A stretch of 64,000 nt of DNA from Anaerobaca sp035448545 (GTDB taxonomy: Bacteria > Planctomycetota > Phycisphaerae > Sedimentisphaerales > Anaerobacaceae), in contig DAOTJE010000015.1 in the NCBI GenBank assembly GCA_035448545.1, positions 51,140-115,139 on the forward strand, written 5' to 3'. The notes beneath the pieces were generated by a model, which did not search any database, had not been told where the DNA came from, and saw only the letters and a program-made list of their open reading frames with translations. Position 1 is the first letter of the stretch. Each line of letters starts with the position of its first letter. A program made the position numbers and the translations under genes. This document shows positions 44,022 through 51,787 of this stretch, in pieces.

Positions 44022-44243
44022 ATGGCCGAGGAACACGCGTGCGGACAAGCCGACCAGATCGAAAGCGAGCTCGAAGATCTTCGCAAGGAATTGGAGAATT
44101 TCCAGAAGGAGAAGGAGCGCGTCCGCGCCATCATCGGCAAGATCGGCGGCGTGCCCAAGACGCGGGTCCGGCTGGTCAATACCCTGTTCATCGTCATCGT
44201 CGTCTCGTGCGTAATCGTGTCCATCGTCGCCGGCGAGAAGTGA
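44022..44243 (+). CDS. Small coiled-coil membrane protein
   Basis: A 73-residue protein with an acidic coiled coil (about 12-40, IESELEDLRKELENFQKEKERVRA) and a C-terminal transmembrane helix (about 50-69, LVNTLFIVIVVSCVIVSIVAG). An AGAGGAAT ribosome site precedes the ATG. It follows the HtpX-like gene and is 9 bases before another small gene. No family recognised. The layout would suit a tail-anchored partner of a membrane complex. Confidence 0.6.
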   Translation: MAEEHACGQADQIESELEDLRKELENFQKEKERVRAIIGKIGGVPKTRVRLVNTLFIVIVVSCVIVSIVAGEK

Positions 44244-44252
44244 CAACTGCCC

Positions 44253-44435
44253 ATGATCGAACTGGCCACCGTCACGCTGTCGGTCAAGATCATCTATCTG
44301 ATCCACGCCCAGATGCGCATCGCCCATTTCGAATTCTGGATCCTCTCCTCGCTCGAGTGGCGGATCAACGAGGTGATGAAGCAGATTCGCCAGCTCCGCA
44401 AGGACCTGAGCCAATCGTCAACTCCTCCGTCGTGA
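44253..44435 (+). CDS. Small helical membrane-associated protein
   Basis: A 60-residue protein, MIELATVTLSVKIIYLIHAQ at its start, with a weakly hydrophobic helix (about 5-32) and a charged helix (LEWRINEVMKQIRQLRKDL). It begins 9 bases after the stop of the coiled-coil gene, so it is probably cotranslated with it. The ribosome site is weak. No family recognised. Confidence 0.5.
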   Translation: MIELATVTLSVKIIYLIHAQMRIAHFEFWILSSLEWRINEVMKQIRQLRKDLSQSSTPPS

Positions 44436-44734
44436 CCACCCGATCGCGTCGCCCCCCTGCCCGAAGGGACGAATGCACAGCCAAGTCAACAAGAACCCTC
44501 CAGGTCCGCAATAGCTCCAGACTCGCTCGGATGAAACACCCGCATTTCGGCAGGCCAATGAAGCCGGATATTGTGCCCTGAGAACCGCCCTTCTTCGGCT
44601 CCACAAGAACACCTCGGCAGGACTATCAAGTGTCTTTTATACAAATCCCCCCTCGCGGACTCGGCATTGGCGGACGGCGTCCGACGCGGGCCCGACCGTT
44701 CCGATAGATTGTCCGCTCGCCTGAAGGGAACAAG
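44436..44734. other. Gene-free region between small genes and csp terminator
   Basis: About 300 bases with no supportable gene and no clear terminator for the plus-strand small-protein genes. Confidence 0.35.
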
Positions 44735-44761
44735 AAAAAAGCCCCGCTCGAAGAGCGGGGC
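44735..44761 (-). terminator. Rho-independent terminator of the cold-shock gene
   Basis: A 9-bp GC stem (GCCCCGCTC / GAGCGGGGC, 44741-44749 and 44753-44761) with a 3-base loop. Reading on the minus strand it is followed by six T. It lies 37 bases after the csp stop. Confidence 0.85.
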
Positions 44762-44797
44762 CCAAGGTCCTTCCTATCCGAATCCTCTGCCGTACCG

Positions 44798-45001
44798 TTA
44801 CCCTGGACGGACGTTCGTTGCCTGTGGTCCCTTCCTCCCCTGACCAACCACATACTCCACTTCCTGACCCTCGAGCAGGGATTTGAACCCGTCGGCCTCG
44901 ATATTCGAGAAATGCACGAACAGGTCCTCGCCTCCGTCGTCCGGCGTGATAAAACCGAACCCCTTCTTGGCATCAAACCACTTCACCTTACCTGTGCTCA
45001 C
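44798..45001 (-). CDS. Cold-shock domain protein (CspA family)
   Basis: A 67-residue single cold-shock domain. It has both RNA-binding motifs, GKVKWFDAKKGFGFI (RNP1-type) and DLFVHFSNI (RNP2-type), and ends with the usual QGRKGPQATNV. Binds single-stranded RNA/DNA and melts structure. The GTG start at 45001 gives the standard length and has a GAAGGAG ribosome site. A promoter is about 110 bases upstream, giving the long leader typical for this family, and a strong terminator follows. Confidence 0.95.
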   Translation of the reverse strand: MSTGKVKWFDAKKGFGFITPDDGGEDLFVHFSNIEADGFKSLLEGQEVEYVVGQGRKGPQATNVRPG

Positions 45002-45109
45002 GATGCTACTCCTTCGTCCCTCTCTGCTACTGGAATGCGACGCCACGACTCTGTCAGAGAGCATTGCTCCTGAGGGGGTGAAGAACGCCCACCGACAAAA
45101 ATCAAAAAA

Positions 45110-45138
45110 ATGTTACATCAAAAAAGCTCAATTGTCAA
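45110..45138 (-). promoter_or_regulatory. Promoter of the cold-shock gene
   Basis: Minus-strand perfect TTGACA (45133-45138), 17-base spacer, TAACAT (45110-45115). The surroundings are AT-rich. The leader is about 100 bases and has a small GAGCA/TGCTC hairpin. Confidence 0.65.
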
Positions 45139-45210
45139 CAAGATTCTTCCAAAACCTGAGCCCGGCCTGGCATCCCCCCGATCCGTCCTGTCGTTGCCTC
45201 GGCCAGCCCC

Positions 45211-45282
45211 AAGACGGCCGTCTTTCCCACCGCAAACGCAATCCTTTGCGGCAGCGGCCGATCTGCACCGGCCGGCTTTTTT
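45211..45282 (+). ncRNA. Candidate small RNA end: three hairpins and a T run
   Basis: On the plus strand a 14-bp perfect palindrome (AAGACGGCCGTCTT, 45211-45224) is followed by CCGCAAA/TTTGCGG (45230-45236, 45245-45251, 8-base loop). Then comes a terminator-like stem AGCGGCCG/CGGCCGGCT (45253-45260, 45269-45277, one bulge) running into TTTTTT. No protein frame ends here. It could be the 3' part of a small RNA transcribed divergently from csp. I found no convincing plus-strand promoter, so the 5' end is unknown. Confidence 0.35.
45253..45282 (+). terminator. Rho-independent terminator-like hairpin
   Basis: Eight base pairs with one bulged G, an 8-base loop and six T after the stem, pointing in the plus direction. 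It lies about 140 bases before the Gfo/Idh/MocA gene. Confidence 0.5.
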
Positions 45283-45420
45283 GCTTGCCTGCGAGGGGGA
45301 CTATCTGTAGACAAAAGGCTACCGTGACAGACTCGAAGGACATCGGGCCGACGTGCCGAGGTCGCCATGTCGACACGGCATGCGATCATAATGAACCAGC
45401 GTCTTTAAAGGAGACCGACG

Positions 45421-46650
45421 ATGCTGAAGATAGGCATGATTGGGGCCGGCTTTGTAGCGGGATTTCACGAGCGAGCCCTGCGTTCCGTACGAATCGGCGA
45501 GTTCGCCGGAGTCTATGCCCCCAAGGGTGCCGAGGAACTGGCCCGGGCAGCCCGCCAGGACCGCCTCGGAGATACGCAGGTCTACGCCAGCGTCGCCGAA
45601 TTGGCCAAAGCGGTCGATGTCGTATGCATCTTCGCTCCAAACTTCGCCCGTCTCGAGATCATGCGTCAGATCGCCCAGGCCGTGGAGGGCGGCGCGACGC
45701 TGAAAGGAATCATCGTCGAGAAGCCTTTGGCCCGCACCCTCCGAGAGGCAGACACGCTCGTGCGGATCGCCAAGGCCATGAACATTCCGACCGCGTATTT
45801 CGAGAACCAGATCCACATGCCCTCAATCGTTCAGGCGCGGCACCAGCTCGCCGGCGTCGAGAAGGCGATGGGACCGGCTCACCTGGCACGCAGCGCCGAG
45901 GAGCATGGCGGTCCTCACGAACCGTGGTTCTGGGACCCCACCACCCAGGGCGGCGGCGTCTGCTGCGACATGGGCTGCCACAGCATCGCCTGCGGGATGT
46001 TCATGCTTACGCCGCAGGGTAAGCCACTGGATTACCTCAAGCCGGTTTCGATCAATGCGACCATGGCCCTTCTGAAATGGGGCAAGGAGCCCTGGCTCAG
46101 CCAACTCAAGGCACGTGGTGTCGACTATACCAAGACACCGGCGGAGGACTACTCGACCGTCACGCTTGAGCTAAAGGACCCCCAGAGCGGCCGTCGCTGC
46201 GTCGTGCAGGCGACGAATTCCTGGATCTACGATGCCCCCGGTCTGCGGCTGCTGATGGAGACCTTCGGTCCGGGCTACTCGTACACGGTCAATTCTCTGC
46301 AATCGCCATCCGGGATCTTCATCAGCGATGCGGCGGCCGCCGCCGTCGTGGACAGCGAGTTGGCTCTGGAGAAATCCCAAGCCACGCGCGGCTCGCTGAT
46401 CCTGCAGCCCAACGAGGCCGACTTGTACGGCTACGTCGCCGAATGGATCGACGCGCTGACCGCGTTCGAGCAGGGCAAGGACGCCAAGCTCAACCTCGAG
46501 TATGGCAAGCTGATTACCATGCTGATCCTGGCGGCCTACATGTCGCACGAGAAACGCAAGGTGATCGACCTGACGGATTCGCGGGTCCTGCGCGAGTTGG
46601 AGGACTACGTCCCGTCGATCCAGAAGGGCGAAGGCAAGAAGGTGCTGTAG
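45421..46650 (+). CDS. Gfo/Idh/MocA family oxidoreductase
   Basis: A 409-residue NAD(P)-dependent sugar or inositol dehydrogenase-type protein. The Rossmann motif is MLKIGMIGAGFVAGFHERAL, and the family's catalytic EKPLA motif is present (IIVEKPLARTLREAD). The C-terminal alpha/beta domain has GGGVCCDMGCHSIAC. No signal peptide, so cytosolic. An AAAGGAG ribosome site precedes the ATG. Neighbours give no sugar-specific clue. Substrate unknown. Confidence 0.9.
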   Translation: MLKIGMIGAGFVAGFHERALRSVRIGEFAGVYAPKGAEELARAARQDRLGDTQVYASVAELAKAVDVVCIFAPNFARLEIMRQIAQAVEGGATLKGIIVEKPLARTLREADTLVRIAKAMNIPTAYFENQIHMPSIVQARHQLAGVEKAMGPAHLARSAEEHGGPHEPWFWDPTTQGGGVCCDMGCHSIACGMFMLTPQGKPLDYLKPVSINATMALLKWGKEPWLSQLKARGVDYTKTPAEDYSTVTLELKDPQSGRRCVVQATNSWIYDAPGLRLLMETFGPGYSYTVNSLQSPSGIFISDAAAAAVVDSELALEKSQATRGSLILQPNEADLYGYVAEWIDALTAFEQGKDAKLNLEYGKLITMLILAAYMSHEKRKVIDLTDSRVLRELEDYVPSIQKGEGKKVL

Positions 46651-46901
46651 GCCACGTCGGCGACGGGTTCGGTCTCCTCGTCGTAATCATATCCCTGGTT
46701 TTCTTCGGAAACGCGCCACTTCGCGCTTGCATCCCAGGGTCCGCGGAGTTACGGTCTTTTCTGACGTCATCGAGATGACGGTCATGCGATCCGCATTCGC
46801 ATGCGGGGTTGGCATCCGTTCGGTACGCTTTCGCCGCACCGACGATACCCACACCGATCGACGGAACGAGACAGGTCTCGCAGAGAGCTTCGAGGCGAAC
46901 C

Positions 46902-48467
46902 ATGAAAAGACACCGACTTCGAATCGTGGTGCCGGCATACCCCACGTTCAACATCTACTCTCGCATCGCATGCAAAACCACCGCGCTGGGCCCCGTCTGC
47001 GTGGCCACCGCTGTTCGCGAGATGGGCGGGTGGGATGTCGAGGTCATCGACGAGAACAATCTGGGCCGCTACGGACCGAGAGGCGATGTCGGCGCTGATC
47101 ACCGACTCTTGCAGGATCAGCGCCCTGCCGACGTCGTGGGATTCTACGGAGGCCTGACCAGCACCATCCCCCGACTGTACGAACTGGCCCGATGGTATCA
47201 CCAACAAGGGGTCACGACGGTTGCCGGAGGGCAGCACTTCGTCGGCGAGAACGTCGACGAAGCCCTTTCCAACGGCATCGACTGTGTCGTCTTCGGAGAG
47301 GCAGAACAGACCATCCGCGAATTCATCGAGGCCTGGCAGGGACGAGCCAGCCTCGACGCCGTCAAGGGTATCGCATACCTGAAAGATGGCGCGGTGTTCC
47401 GAACGGCCCCGCGCGAGCCACTGACTGACTTTGACCGCTTTGCCTTTCCCGATTTCTCGCTGGTTCGCTATGCCAGGATCCGCATCTATCCGGTCGAGAG
47501 AGTCCGAGGCTGTTGCATGAACTGCGAGTTCTGCACAGTCAAAGGCAAGCCACGATGCGCCTCGGCCGATCGGCTGTTCGAGAACTTCCGCTACCTGGTC
47601 GAAACGCGCCACGCATGTCACTTCTTCATTGTGGATGACCTGTTCGGCCAGCAACGCGACGAGGCCCTCCGGTTCTGTCAGATGATGGCGGCCTACCAGC
47701 AGCAGATCGGCAGACGCCTGATCTCAACGGCCCAGATCCGACTCGACAGGGCCAAAGACCCGGAGTTGCTCGGGGCCATGCGGCGGGCGGGGATCGCACA
47801 CGTGGCCATCGGCTTCGAATCGCCCATCGACGAAGAGCTCCAGGCCATGAACAAGCAGGTCAAGGCCGACGAGATGCTCTCCCTGGTAAAGGTCTTCCGC
47901 CGGTTTGGCTTCTGGGTGCACGGCATGTTCATCTTCGGCTATCCATCGACCGCCGAACAGGCATTCACCATGCCGATCGCCGAACGAGTCCGGTGTTTCC
48001 GGCGATTCATCCGCAAGGCGCGGCTCGATACCGTTCAGGTGCTGCTTCCGGTGCCTTTGCCGGGCACGCGGCTGCGAGAAAGACTCGAACGCCAGCATCG
48101 AGTCTATCCGTCTGACGATGTGGGCTGGGAATACTATGACGGCAACTTCCCGTTGTTCGAGCCCGATGCGCCCGTGACGGCACAGGAAATGCAGCACGGC
48201 ATCAAGCAGATCATGGGATGGTTCTATCGCTTCCAGTACATGTTCCTGGTCGGCGCCAGTATCCTGACGTTTCCGTCGCTGCTGTTCTCGCTGCACAACC
48301 TGCAGGCTGGCTGGAGTCGCTGGTACATACGCTGGGCTCGCCGCGTGATCCGCTTCGGCGGCTGGCTGACTATCCGGAAATGGACGTCCGATTTCCGAAA
48401 GAGCGACTTCCTGGAGCGACTCCAAACCGCGCGGGGCCGCCTGAGCATGCCTCACCACGAGGGCTGA
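46902..48467 (+). CDS. B12-binding-like radical SAM protein
   Basis: A 521-residue protein. An N-terminal cobalamin-binding-like Rossmann domain (1-150) is followed by a radical SAM barrel whose cluster motif is CCMNCEFC (Cys204, Cys208, Cys211 as CxxxCxxC). The usual base-off cobalamin motif DxHxxG reads DENNLG (50-55), so the ligating His is missing. The barrel continues with HFFIVDDLFG and FGFWVHGMFIFGYP. The C-terminus (about 420-521) has hydrophobic stretches. The start MKRHRLRIVVPAYPTFN at 46902 is chosen over a longer frame. The reaction is unknown. Confidence 0.88.
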   Translation: MKRHRLRIVVPAYPTFNIYSRIACKTTALGPVCVATAVREMGGWDVEVIDENNLGRYGPRGDVGADHRLLQDQRPADVVGFYGGLTSTIPRLYELARWYHQQGVTTVAGGQHFVGENVDEALSNGIDCVVFGEAEQTIREFIEAWQGRASLDAVKGIAYLKDGAVFRTAPREPLTDFDRFAFPDFSLVRYARIRIYPVERVRGCCMNCEFCTVKGKPRCASADRLFENFRYLVETRHACHFFIVDDLFGQQRDEALRFCQMMAAYQQQIGRRLISTAQIRLDRAKDPELLGAMRRAGIAHVAIGFESPIDEELQAMNKQVKADEMLSLVKVFRRFGFWVHGMFIFGYPSTAEQAFTMPIAERVRCFRRFIRKARLDTVQVLLPVPLPGTRLRERLERQHRVYPSDDVGWEYYDGNFPLFEPDAPVTAQEMQHGIKQIMGWFYRFQYMFLVGASILTFPSLLFSLHNLQAGWSRWYIRWARRVIRFGGWLTIRKWTSDFRKSDFLERLQTARGRLSMPHHEG

Positions 48468-48490
48468 GCCCGACCGACGCACAGATGGAG

Positions 48491-48640
48491 CTATTTCTTC
48501 TTCAAAGCCGAGGTCAGGACCGCCCCGTCCACGGCGACCGGTGACAACACCGAACGGGGTGGTTGGCCATAACGATGTTGCCGACGCGGATGTTCTCGAC
48601 CGCCCCGCCGTGACTGTTCGGTCTTCAGGCCGATGCCCTT
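48491..48640 (-). pseudogene. Frameshifted C-terminal remnant of a GH28-type glycosidase
   Basis: On the minus strand three fragments in different frames line up as the end of a GH28 (polygalacturonase-like) protein. They are GIGLKTE (frame 1, the family's R-x-KT region), then GGAVENIRVGNIVM (frame 3, the family's GGxVENIxxxNIxM strands), then VLSPVAVDGAVLTSALKKK ending at a stop (48491-48493). At least one base must be gained or lost between the first two fragments. No upstream part of the gene survives. It sits between the radical SAM gene and the pilin-like gene. Confidence 0.5.
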
Positions 48641-48784
48641 TCTTCCTTGTACGGACAGATGACGAGCACCGGCTTGGGGACAGAAACCAGTCTGGATTCG
48701 TCGTATGAATCGCCGGTGCCTCGCGATACAATCAAAGGTATCGGTCCGATGGCATGGGAATACAGTTTCGATGGAGATGCTGCG

Positions 48785-49540
48785 ATGGGACGCGTGGAGA
48801 GAGGCTTCACACTGATCGAGCTGCTGGTCGTCATCGCCATCATCGCCCTGCTCATGGGCATCCTGCTGCCCGCCATCGGGCGGGTGCGCGAGCAGGCGCG
48901 AGCGGTCTACTGCCTCAACAGCCTGCGTCAGCTCGGCCTGGCAACGCTGGCCTACGCCCAGGCGAACGACGATTTCATCCCCCGGGCACTGGACAACGAA
49001 GTCAAATGGATTCTCGCGTTCATGCCGTACCTCGGGACCGAATACGAAACCGCGACGGATTACCGCCAGGTGGACGTGTACCAGTGCCCGTCGTTCCCCC
49101 GTGCGGGCACCGGGCTCAACGGCCGCTCCAACGCCGACCAGACCGTCGACTACGTGGTCAACGCGTGGGACTTCGACGAGCCGAGCCTGACCACGGCCGA
49201 CAAAGGCAAGCAGAAGGATGAGCCCACCAAGCTCGGCGACATCCGGCCCGCCGGCGAGCGCATCTACCTGGCCGACAACGAGGCGGGCCCCTGGCGACCC
49301 GTCATCACCAGCCGCGACGAACTGAACGTCGCCTCCCGCTTCAATCTGCTCGACGTCTGGTCCACCACGCACCTGCCCGCCTCCGATGCCGAGACGGTCG
49401 GCAGCAACCTGATCCGGCGTGTCTCCAGAAACCGCCACCGAGGCAAAGGCTGCAATAACCTCTTCTTCGACGGCCACGCCGCCTGGCTCGCCGCCGAGGA
49501 CAACACCTCCCGCTACTGGTGCGGCCTCGAACTGCCCTGA
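48785..49540 (+). CDS. Type IV pilin-like protein with N-methylation motif
   Basis: A 251-residue protein starting MGRVERGFTLIELLVVIAII: prepilin cleavage after Gly and a hydrophobic helix, as in type II secretion pseudopilins. The body is of the planctomycete type, with a C-terminal H-x10-DG (HRGKGCNNLFFDGHAAWL) and two Cys-bearing regions (VYCLNSLRQLGLA; VYQCPSF). Planctomycetes carry many such genes. Start at 48785 with a GGAG site; upstream open frame excluded. The part that replaced pilus function is not known. Confidence 0.88.
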   Translation: MGRVERGFTLIELLVVIAIIALLMGILLPAIGRVREQARAVYCLNSLRQLGLATLAYAQANDDFIPRALDNEVKWILAFMPYLGTEYETATDYRQVDVYQCPSFPRAGTGLNGRSNADQTVDYVVNAWDFDEPSLTTADKGKQKDEPTKLGDIRPAGERIYLADNEAGPWRPVITSRDELNVASRFNLLDVWSTTHLPASDAETVGSNLIRRVSRNRHRGKGCNNLFFDGHAAWLAAEDNTSRYWCGLELP

Positions 49541-49584
49541 CCCGTGCGACCGCCCGCCCGCGCGAGAATTCGTTGTTCTCGGCC

Positions 49585-49612
49585 TTGACACCTCGGCTGC
49601 TGTATGTATGAT
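49585..49612 (+). promoter_or_regulatory. Promoter of the clan-A glycosidase gene
   Basis: Perfect TTGACA (49585-49590), 16-base spacer, TATGAT (49607-49612). The leader would be about 130 bases. Confidence 0.65.
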
Positions 49613-49752
49613 ATCCACAGAACAGATGTCGAAGAATCCGGATCGGTACGGGGGGACTGAGAAGGGGGTCCGATGGGCTCCGGAGGGTCGGGCAGAGGCC
49701 ACACAGCCGCCGTCGGGCGGAGGGTCGGCTGGACACGAATGGGACAGGAAGG

Positions 49753-51786
49753 ATGCAAAACAAAGCCAATTTCTGGCGTTTTGGGGCCAAAAACAAGGGT
49801 GAGCCGGGGCGACAAAGCCAATCCGGACCCTTCCGGGTAGTCCTCGGGATCGTGCTGGCCGCGGCCCTTGCGGCCGGGGCGGGCGAGCGGGTACGCCTCG
49901 AAAACGACATGTTGGTCAACCTGTCCGGCCAGAAGCCGGCGGTTGAACTGGCCGACGAGCAGAACATCGAGGGCGATCCTCGAACCGGGCAGGCGGCACC
50001 TCCTCAGACGAGCTATTCGAACGGATGGATGAACTGGCAGCTCTATTACCCGCTCTCCGTCGCCATCGATCTGGGCGTCGCGCACGAACTGAGCGATATC
50101 TGCTATTTCGACGTCGAGGGCGATGGCCTTCTGACTGTCGCGTACCGTGACCGCGGCGACTGGAAGGAGCTGTTTGCCGACGATCTGAAGCAGTATCGCC
50201 GGTGGGTCTCACGCAAGGCGAATGTCACGACGCGATACTTGCGGTTGACGTTCGCGAACCCCGGGGCGCAGATCGCCGAGGTCCTTCTGTACGGCACCGC
50301 GCGAGGTGAGCGGCCCGCCGCACCTCCGCGTGCGGCACGCGAGCGGCCCCTGATGGACACGTTCATCGGAACCAACGGCTTCGTCGACGACCCGCTCGAA
50401 CGCCTCGCCGCCTGCGGCTCGCTGCGCGAGTACCACCACTGGCAATGGGACGAGGGCAACACCGATGCGTCGTACCGGGGCTATCCCGACCACGAACTCG
50501 CCTGGAGTCCGAGCTGGGTCAGTGGGCCCGGCTGGGGATGGGATTTCGACGCGTTCTATCGTCAGCTCAAAGAAGCAGGTATCGAGGTGTCACCCTGTCT
50601 TCAGGGCAGCGCTCTCTACGTGGTCGGCTACAACCCTGACCGCAGGAACGACAAGCCCATCCTGCCCGGCGGCGATCCGACACGGCCGGAGTCGTATGTC
50701 GCGCACGCGTCTTACCTGTTCCAGTTTGCCGCCCGTTACGGCGCTACCGCCGTCGATGCGAGTCTGCTGAAGCTCAAGGCAGGCCAGCCGGTCCGCAGCG
50801 GACTGGGCCTCGTCCGGTACATCGAGAACTGCAACGAGCCCGACAAATGGTGGGAAGGGCGAGATGCACATTTTCTGCCGGCCGAACTGGCGGCAATGTG
50901 CAGCGCCGACTACGATGGCCATCGCGGCACGATGGGCCACACCGTGGGCGTCAAGAATGCCGACCCCACGATGAAGCTCGTCCTCGGCGGCCTGGCCCGG
51001 CCCGATGTCGAATACCTCCGCGCAATGAAGTTCTGGGCCGACCTCCATCGGGCCGGCGACATGCCCTTCGACGTGATCAACCTGCACCACTACAGCACCG
51101 ACGCCGGAGGCCAGGGTGGTCAGGCCACCACGGGCATCAGCCCAGAAGCGGATGGCCTTCGCGAGCGGTTCGCGCGCGTCGTCGAGTGGCGCGACCGCTG
51201 CCTGCCCGGCAAGGAGGTATGGGTCTCGGAGTTCGGCTACGATACGAACCCGAAATCGGTCTTCCGCGCTCCGGCGATCGGAAGCTTCAGCAACGAAGAG
51301 GTCCAGGCCCAATGGCTCGTGCGGTCTTACCTGGCGCTGGCGGCGGCGGGCGTCGATCGCGCCCAGCAGTTCATGCTCCGCGACGTCGACGCCCAGAACA
51401 CCGAGAAGTTCAGCAGTTCGGGCCTGACCACGGAGAAACGCAACAGTCATCAGCCCAAGCCGTCGTGGTACTACGTCGCGACGCTGCGACACGTCCTCGC
51501 CGGCACGCGATTCGACTGCGAGATCGAGTCGGGCGACGACCGCGTTCGCATCTACCGCTTCCGCTCGGACGACCCCTCGCCGCGACACGTTTACGCGATC
51601 TGGTGCCCGACGGCAAACCAGAAAGAGGTCCAGGGCTTCTCTTTCGCGATGCCCGAGGCGGCCGCTGCAACTCTAATCGCGTTACAGCCGGACAGCACCA
51701 CCGGACAGAAAACGCAATTGCACTTTGACAACCATCGAATAGAGATCGACGTCACCGAGCGTCCCGTGTTCATCGTCGTGCCGTGA
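49753..51786 (+). CDS. Secreted clan-A-like glycoside hydrolase
   Basis: A 677-residue protein. The N-terminal 25 residues (MQNKANFWRFGAKNKG...) look like read-through of a dispersed repeat rather than protein of the family. A hydrophobic export segment follows (FRVVLGIVLAAALAAGAG). Residues about 45-195 resemble a discoidin/F5-8-type sandwich, and about 205-560 a TIM-barrel. The acid/base is in IENCNEPDKWW and the nucleophile in VWVSEFGYDT, as in clan GH-A (GH39/GH5/GH30-like). A small beta domain ends it. The true start may lie after the repeat-derived segment. Convergent with the DUF3160 gene (1-base gap). Confidence 0.75.
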   Translation: MQNKANFWRFGAKNKGEPGRQSQSGPFRVVLGIVLAAALAAGAGERVRLENDMLVNLSGQKPAVELADEQNIEGDPRTGQAAPPQTSYSNGWMNWQLYYPLSVAIDLGVAHELSDICYFDVEGDGLLTVAYRDRGDWKELFADDLKQYRRWVSRKANVTTRYLRLTFANPGAQIAEVLLYGTARGERPAAPPRAARERPLMDTFIGTNGFVDDPLERLAACGSLREYHHWQWDEGNTDASYRGYPDHELAWSPSWVSGPGWGWDFDAFYRQLKEAGIEVSPCLQGSALYVVGYNPDRRNDKPILPGGDPTRPESYVAHASYLFQFAARYGATAVDASLLKLKAGQPVRSGLGLVRYIENCNEPDKWWEGRDAHFLPAELAAMCSADYDGHRGTMGHTVGVKNADPTMKLVLGGLARPDVEYLRAMKFWADLHRAGDMPFDVINLHHYSTDAGGQGGQATTGISPEADGLRERFARVVEWRDRCLPGKEVWVSEFGYDTNPKSVFRAPAIGSFSNEEVQAQWLVRSYLALAAAGVDRAQQFMLRDVDAQNTEKFSSSGLTTEKRNSHQPKPSWYYVATLRHVLAGTRFDCEIESGDDRVRIYRFRSDDPSPRHVYAIWCPTANQKEVQGFSFAMPEAAAATLIALQPDSTTGQKTQLHFDNHRIEIDVTERPVFIVVP

Positions 51787-51787
51787 C

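Noticed and set aside
41982..44414. 810-codon minus-strand open frame
   Set aside because: Antisense to lemA, the HtpX-like gene and small genes; no recognisable domain.
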